Assembly (NCBI GenBank): GCA_903837595.1
Contig: CAILVI010000240.1
Span: forward strand, 1 to 33,791
DNA from: an uncultured Thiodictyon sp.
GTDB taxonomy: Bacteria > Pseudomonadota > Gammaproteobacteria > Chromatiales > Chromatiaceae
Length of the DNA: 33,791 nt
Direction: 5' to 3'
Both the position numbers and the translations under genes were made by a program. The notes beneath the pieces were generated by a model, which saw nothing but the letters and a program-made list of their open reading frames with translations, searched no databases and was not told the origin of the DNA. The number at the start of each line of letters is the position of its first letter. Position 1 is the stretch's first letter. Shown piece by piece: positions 30,113 through 33,791 of the stretch.

Positions 30113-31201
30113 TCAGCCAGTCTTCAGGAGGCTGCGCAAGTCAGTCACCGCCGCATTCACCCGCGAGATATAGGAGGCCATCACCAGCGAGTGATTGGCC
30201 ATGGGCCCAAACCCGGTGCCATTGAGTATCAGCGGACTCCAGAGGGTATTCTGGGTATTCTGCAACTCGCGCACGATCTGCTGCAGTGACACCAGGGCAT
30301 TCTTGTCCTTGAGCACAGGCTGGAAATCGATCTCCATCGCCTGCAAGGAATGCAGCAATCCCCAGGTATAACCGCGGGCCTCAAAGAACACATCATCGAT
30401 CCTGAACCAGGACGTCTTGGTCTGAGACAGACTGGCGACCGGGGTTGATTGACGGGCATTGGGATCGCCGGCCAAGTCGGTATTGAGCTTCGCTTGGCCC
30501 ACGGCAAACGACAACCGTTGCGCAAGACTGCCGAGGCGCTTTTCAACCACCTCCAGATAGGCGGTCAAGTTGTCCGCCCGCGCGAAGAATTGGCCGTCCT
30601 GCGCCTTCTTGTCGGTCAGTCTGGTGAAATAGTGGCGCAACGCCGTTACCGCCTTGCCATACTCCGACTCGGTGGATGGGAAGATCCATGAGTCCGAATT
30701 GTAGTTGGCCTGAGGTTGTGCGACCTGCAGGTCCGGGTCCTCGACCGACTGCGACTGGGCGCGGCTGAAGTCGTTACGCAGAGAGTTATTCAGGTCACGC
30801 CAGGCCGTCAGGGCACCGAACTCCCAGTTGGGGATGTTATCCAGATAGACACCCGGCGGGGTGATGTCGTTGGTCAGATAGCCACCCGGCTTATCAAGTA
30901 TGACCTCACCGATACCGATCGCGGCCGCCACGGTGGCGGTACCCGGAACCAGCATGGTCTTGTCGTATCCGGCCAGCGCCAAGGCCTTTTCATGCACGTC
31001 GAAGGTACCAGGTGAGCGCGACCAGTAAATGCCCAGGATGACGACAATCACCAGATAGGTAATCAGGAACAGACCACTGGTCCACCACCACCCCTTCTCC
31101 TTCCAGGTGCGGGGATTGTAGTAAGTGGCAACCCGGGTGATATGCCCGGCCAACCCCGGCCGACTCGGGGCGGTAAGTGTTGGGAAGCTTAGGTCATTCA
31201 T
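30113..31201 (-). CDS. DUF2333 family membrane-anchored protein
   Basis: The 362-residue product matches DUF2333, a proteobacterial family of unknown function. It has a cytoplasmic head (about 1-40, with YYNPRTWKEKGWWWTSG) and one membrane helix (LFLITYLVIVVILGIYWSRS). A large periplasmic domain follows, with GVYLDNIPNWEFGALTAWRD, SYTWGLLHSLQAMEIDF-like segments (seen as RGYTWGLLHSLQAMEIDFQP) and the end MANHSLVMASYISRVNAAVT. The start ATG at 31199-31201 has GGAG 7 bases upstream. A longer in-frame opening would run through the next gene in another frame and looks unnatural. It is followed by about 470 bases and then a terminator. Confidence 0.88.
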   Translation of the reverse strand: MNDLSFPTLTAPSRPGLAGHITRVATYYNPRTWKEKGWWWTSGLFLITYLVIVVILGIYWSRSPGTFDVHEKALALAGYDKTMLVPGTATVAAAIGIGEVILDKPGGYLTNDITPPGVYLDNIPNWEFGALTAWRDLNNSLRNDFSRAQSQSVEDPDLQVAQPQANYNSDSWIFPSTESEYGKAVTALRHYFTRLTDKKAQDGQFFARADNLTAYLEVVEKRLGSLAQRLSFAVGQAKLNTDLAGDPNARQSTPVASLSQTKTSWFRIDDVFFEARGYTWGLLHSLQAMEIDFQPVLKDKNALVSLQQIVRELQNTQNTLWSPLILNGTGFGPMANHSLVMASYISRVNAAVTDLRSLLKTG

Positions 31202-31262
31202 GGCATTCTCCACTCTCCCTGCGGACGCAGGGAAAGCATTTGGGTCCCCACTGCGGCGGAGA

Positions 31263-31481
31263 CTAGCTATTCTTTGGCAACAGCAGCAGGAGGATGCCCG
31301 CGGCCAATACCACCACACCGGCCCACACCGGGATGTTAACCGTCTGCCGGTCCTTGACCGTCAATTCGATCGGGCCGAACTGGGCTTGCTGGGTCTCTTT
31401 GGTATAACTGAAGCTGCCATAGGCCAAGCCCAGACCGCCGGCAATGATCAGCGCGACCGCCACCAGTTTCGTCGTGTTCAT
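31263..31481 (-). CDS. Small two-helix membrane protein
   Basis: The 72-residue product begins MNTTKLVAVALIIAGGLGLA, a first membrane helix (about 5-22). A short exposed loop follows (YTKETQQAQFGPIELTVKDR), then a second helix (VWAGVVVLAAGILLLL), and it ends LPKNS. I know this architecture from short inner-membrane proteins encoded near stress genes in proteobacteria, but I cannot name a function. It lies 61 bases before the DUF2333 start and 35 bases after the next upstream gene, all on minus, so the three may form one operon. Confidence 0.75.
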   Translation of the reverse strand: MNTTKLVAVALIIAGGLGLAYGSFSYTKETQQAQFGPIELTVKDRQTVNIPVWAGVVVLAAGILLLLLPKNS

Positions 31482-31516
31482 TTAATTTGCTCCCCGGGTT
31501 GCTACTTATAAAACCG

Positions 31517-31705
31517 CTAACGGACCCGCAACGGCGCCAATGAACCCAAGAGCCCGAAGACGGACAGGAGCCACATGATAACGACGATCACCACAACCAC
31601 ATTCAGGATCGTCTTGATCTTTCCATCCATCGGGATGTAGTTGTTGATCAGCCACAGCCCGACGCCCACGATCACGAGCGTGATAATCAATGAAATTAAT
31701 GGCAT
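31517..31705 (-). CDS. Thivi_2564-type small membrane protein
   Basis: The 62-residue product starts MPLISLIITLVIVGVGLWLI and has two membrane helices, the second being ILNVVVVIVVIMWLLSVFGL. Between them is the loop NNYIPMDGKIKT; the end is GSLAPLRVR. It fits the small membrane family named after Thiocystis violascens Thivi_2564, by memory. Function is unknown. It is the first gene of a likely three-gene minus-strand set and faces the Crp/Fnr regulator across a 324-base divergent region, so regulation by that protein is plausible but untested. Confidence 0.78.
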   Translation of the reverse strand: MPLISLIITLVIVGVGLWLINNYIPMDGKIKTILNVVVVIVVIMWLLSVFGLLGSLAPLRVR

Positions 31706-31837
31706 TTGCTTGACTCCGGTAGGTTGCCTTTTGGATTGGGAGTCGCTAGGATGCGCGGTGGGGGAGTACCAGTGCGAGCATACCGAACAACAGCGCTTTA
31801 GCGATGGTCGTAAAGATACGCTGCCGGGCGTGATTCA

Positions 31838-31925
31838 GTCTGTACGCCATCGCACATAGAATGCCCATCGGTCATCAGGCTGTAGCCCATCAGCGGATAA
31901 TCGGTCTGTGCGCCTGCGCACATAG
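31838..31925. repeat. Twin 22-bp direct repeats, operator-like
   Basis: Copy 1 (31838-31859) and copy 2 (31904-31925) both read GTCTGT-R-CGCC-NN-CGCACATAG and agree at 19 of 22 positions, 66 bases apart. Copy 2 contains a perfect palindrome TGTGCGC-CT-GCGCACA (31907-31922); copy 1 keeps a weaker version. They lie in the divergent region between the small membrane genes and the Crp/Fnr-type regulator, where operators are expected. The remainder of 31706-32029 shows no gene. Confidence 0.6.
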
Positions 31926-31952
31926 CAGGACGCGGCGAGTGACACCGCTCAC

Positions 31953-31981
31953 TTGACAAATTGCTCGTATGGCGTTGAAAT
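31953..31981 (+). promoter_or_regulatory. Putative promoter of the Crp/Fnr-type regulator
   Basis: A perfect TTGACA (31953-31958) is followed after 17 bases by TGAAAT (31976-31981), a weak -10 box. Its centre lies 28 bases downstream of repeat copy 2. A weak -10 with a good -35 would fit a regulated promoter. Confidence 0.5.
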
Positions 31982-32029
31982 TAGAGCCCCGGCTATCCCA
32001 CAAAGATATTAAGGAGTTTATGCAACGAC

Positions 32030-32752
32030 ATGCTCGCCAGCGCCCCGAATCCCCGTGAGAACAAGCTCCTTGCCGTCCTGCCCGAGATCGTCTTCGAGCG
32101 GTTGGCGCCCCATCTGGAATTGGTCCCGCTGCCGCTGGCGCAGGCGCTGTATGAGTCTGGCGGCCAACTGAAGCACGTCTATTTCCCTACCGACGCAATA
32201 GTTTCCCTATTGTATGTCATGGAAAACGGGGCCTCCGCGGAGATCGCGGTGGTCGGCAACGAGGGCATCGTGGGTATCGCCCTGTTCCTGGGCGGCGAGA
32301 CCATGCCGAACCGGGCCGTGGTGCAGAGCGCAGGCCATGCCTATCGCCTGAAAGGGTACTCATTCAAGGAAGAAGTCAACCGTTCCGGGGCCTTACAGCA
32401 CCTGTTGCTGCGCTATACCTCGGCCCTGTTGACCCAAATGGCACAGACCGCGGTATGCAATCGACACCACTCGGTGGATCAACAACTCTGCCGCTGGCTG
32501 CTACTTAGTCTCGACCGCTTGCCGGCGAATGAGCTCAGCATGACCCAGGAACTGATCGCCAACATGCTGGGCGTGCGCCGCGAGGGCGTGACCGAGGCCG
32601 CCGGCCATTTGCAGGACGCCGGGTTGATCAAGTATGCGCGGGGCCGCATCACGGTCATCGACCGCCCGGGCCTGGAGGCGCGGGTGTGCGAATGCTATGA
32701 GGTGGTCAGGAAGGAGTTTCTGCGTCTGCTGCCGGATCAAATGGCGGTCTGA
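32030..32752 (+). CDS. Crp/Fnr family transcriptional regulator
   Basis: The 240-residue product has a cyclic-nucleotide-binding-like N-terminal barrel (about 20-130, with HVYFPTDAIVSLLYVMENGA, AEIAVVGNEGIVGIALFLGG). A dimer helix and a C-terminal winged helix follow (LSMTQELIANMLGVRREGVT, HLQDAGLIKYARGRITVIDR). It lacks the N-terminal cysteine cluster of FNR and the cAMP-contact residues cannot be confirmed, so the ligand is unknown. AAGGAG (32011-32016) lies 13 bases before this ATG and only 3 bases before another ATG at 32020, which opens a 12-codon frame that overlaps the gene start. It converges on the kinase remnant with a 6-base gap. Confidence 0.9.
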   Translation: MLASAPNPRENKLLAVLPEIVFERLAPHLELVPLPLAQALYESGGQLKHVYFPTDAIVSLLYVMENGASAEIAVVGNEGIVGIALFLGGETMPNRAVVQSAGHAYRLKGYSFKEEVNRSGALQHLLLRYTSALLTQMAQTAVCNRHHSVDQQLCRWLLLSLDRLPANELSMTQELIANMLGVRREGVTEAAGHLQDAGLIKYARGRITVIDRPGLEARVCECYEVVRKEFLRLLPDQMAV

Positions 32753-32758
32753 ACCTGA

Positions 32759-33562
32759 TCACAGATCACTCCAGTCGCCGGCAAGCGCGAGCGCGCGGGC
32801 CAGGCGGCGCAGCCCCGCGTATGCCCGCACGAAGTCGTAACAGGCGATGGCGCGCCCGACCTCATTGGCGGCGGCCGCGTGCTCGGTGCCGGCCAGGGCC
32901 CGCTCAAGTCCCGCCACGCGCTCGACCGCCGCCGTGTCGTGGTCTTCCAGCAGCCGGGCCAAGTCGCGAAAGAGTGTGTCCCGCCAGCCATTTCCGGGTT
33001 TGGGGGGCGGCGGCGCCGTGGCGTCCAGCCGGGCAAGCCCCGTCAGCACCCGCTCGAGCTCCTCCGCCAAGGCCGCGAACCGCTCCCCGCTCGGCTCCGG
33101 CTGGCCATGCCGGGTGGCCTCCTCCACGGCGGCCGCGAGTTCCCCCAGCGCCGCCGCCCCCAAGGTCCTCGCAGTCCCCTTGAGGTTATGGGCCAAGCGC
33201 ATCGCGTTGGCCCAGTCACCGGTTGCTTGAGCCTCACGAAACCGCTCCCGGAAGCCGTCAGCACCGCTATCGCGGAACTGTGTCAGCAGCGAAGCGAAAA
33301 AGGCCGGCGCCCCGCCGGTGTGCGCGAGCCCGATGGCGATGTCGATTACCGGCAGTTCCGGTAGCGACGGGCCAAGAGGCGCCGCCGGCGCACGCAGGGC
33401 GGGGGTTTCCGGGACGTCCGCCGCGCCCCGCGGCGGCACCCCGTGCGCCAAGGTCGCATACAGCTCGCCGAAGTCCACCGGCTTGGCCAGGAAGCCGTTC
33501 ATCCCCGCCGCCAGGCATTGCTCGCGGTCACCGGCCATGGTGTTGGCGGTCAGGGCGATGAT
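32759..33562 (-). pseudogene. Hybrid sensor kinase 3' part (receiver end + HPt), cut by IS
   Basis: What remains is the last third of a receiver domain (IIALTANTMAGDREQCLAAGM, then NGFLAKPVDFGELYATL, with the conserved switch Thr and Lys). After a Pro/Ala linker comes an HPt domain with the phosphorylatable His in AHNLKGTARTLGA (codon 33188-33190). An Ala-rich helical tail follows. The receiver's phosphoacceptor Asp and everything before it, presumably the kinase core, are missing, because the sequence changes at about 33562 into insertion-sequence DNA. An open frame continues 20 codons into the IS to an ATG at 33622, so a truncated HPt-containing protein could still be made. The other part of the gene should lie beyond the IS. 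Confidence 0.8.
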
Positions 33563-33791
33563 CCTAGAAAGAGCAGTTGGACCTTGCCCTTCGTGAGCTA
33601 ACCTGATGAAATATTTGCGCAAGGAGGTGCGTATGAACGATCTTATCCTTCACCCTACGGGTGAAACCGAAACGACCGCGTTAGTGGCGTTCGCCGGCCC
33701 GGTTGCCGTGGACACGTTTGGTGGCAGGGTCCACGTTCAGTGGGACCCGCAGGCCGCCGTCACCCCGCTCGGGCAATTGCCGTTCTTCACC
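33563..33791 (+). mobile_element. Insertion sequence end, probably IS1380-like
   Basis: The element appears to begin with CCTAGAAAGAGCAGTTGG at 33563, where the kinase reading breaks off. It contains a transposase start and runs past the window edge. The other inverted repeat and the target duplication are not visible. Confidence 0.7.
33633..33791 (+). CDS. Transposase, probably IS1380 family (cut by window edge)
   Basis: The visible 53 residues start MNDLILHPTGETETTALVAF, pass VHVQWDPQAAVTPLGQLPFF and stop at the window end. The WDP-x-A-x-VTPLGQLPFF segment resembles, as I remember it, the N-terminal start of IS1380-type DDE transposases. The DDE catalytic core lies outside. A perfect ribosome-binding site AAGGAGGT lies 4 bases upstream. 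It is transcribed away from the disrupted kinase. Confidence 0.7.
   Translation, partial: MNDLILHPTGETETTALVAFAGPVAVDTFGGRVHVQWDPQAAVTPLGQLPFFT

Noticed and set aside
29515-30225. 236-codon plus-strand frame between the sll1863-type and DUF2333 genes
   Set aside because: It overlaps both genes antisense and a minus-strand terminator, has no ribosome-binding site and shows no protein-like pattern.

Overview
The window reads as chromosomal DNA of a high-GC gammaproteobacterium. The best guess is a purple sulfur bacterium (Chromatiaceae). The str ribosomal operon is gammaproteobacterial in sequence, and several accessory genes belong to families I associate with that group (DUF29, DUF2333, a small two-helix protein of the Thivi_2564 type, an RbbA-type exporter). 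The assignment comes from recalled families, not from a search.

Layout. (1) 1-3593, minus strand: str operon rpsL-rpsG-fusA-tuf (tuf cut by the window edge), with a near-consensus sigma70 promoter and a structured leader of about 220 nt. (2) 3594-4423: about 0.8 kb with no recognisable gene, then a DUF29 gene on plus. (3) 4888-9915, minus: a tripartite efflux operon (outer-membrane lipoprotein, periplasmic adaptor, ATPase, MacB-type permease) with overlapping or near-touching genes, followed by a doubtful small ORF. (4) 10283-13506, plus: a secreted small protein, a broken OmpA C-terminal domain, a terminator, a CsbD-like/DUF2892 pair with its own terminator, and an oleate hydratase. (5) 13507-14652: a decayed repeat region and two small minus-strand genes, a heptad-repeat coiled coil and a collagen-like lipoprotein. 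(6) 14995-29065, minus: one apparent operon that starts with a 2.9-kiloresidue cyclic beta-1,2-glucan synthase, then an 87-residue unknown, then a YhiI/RbbA/YhhJ-type ABC-2 exporter. (7) 29306-31705, minus: small stress or envelope genes and a DUF2333 protein. (8) 31706-32752, plus: a Crp/Fnr-type regulator with twin 22-bp repeats upstream. (9) 32759-33791: the 3' part of a hybrid sensor kinase gene, cut by one end of an insertion sequence (probably IS1380-like) whose transposase runs off the window.

Together, regions 3 to 8 form an envelope and stress-adaptation block: efflux, periplasmic glucan synthesis, export, surface lipoprotein and small stress proteins. The most interesting points are the glucan synthase-exporter operon with its unknown small gene, the twin repeats before the regulator, the palindrome at the OmpA frameshift, and an IS-end-like motif about 20 kb from the IS itself. 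No RNA genes and no CRISPR array were seen.
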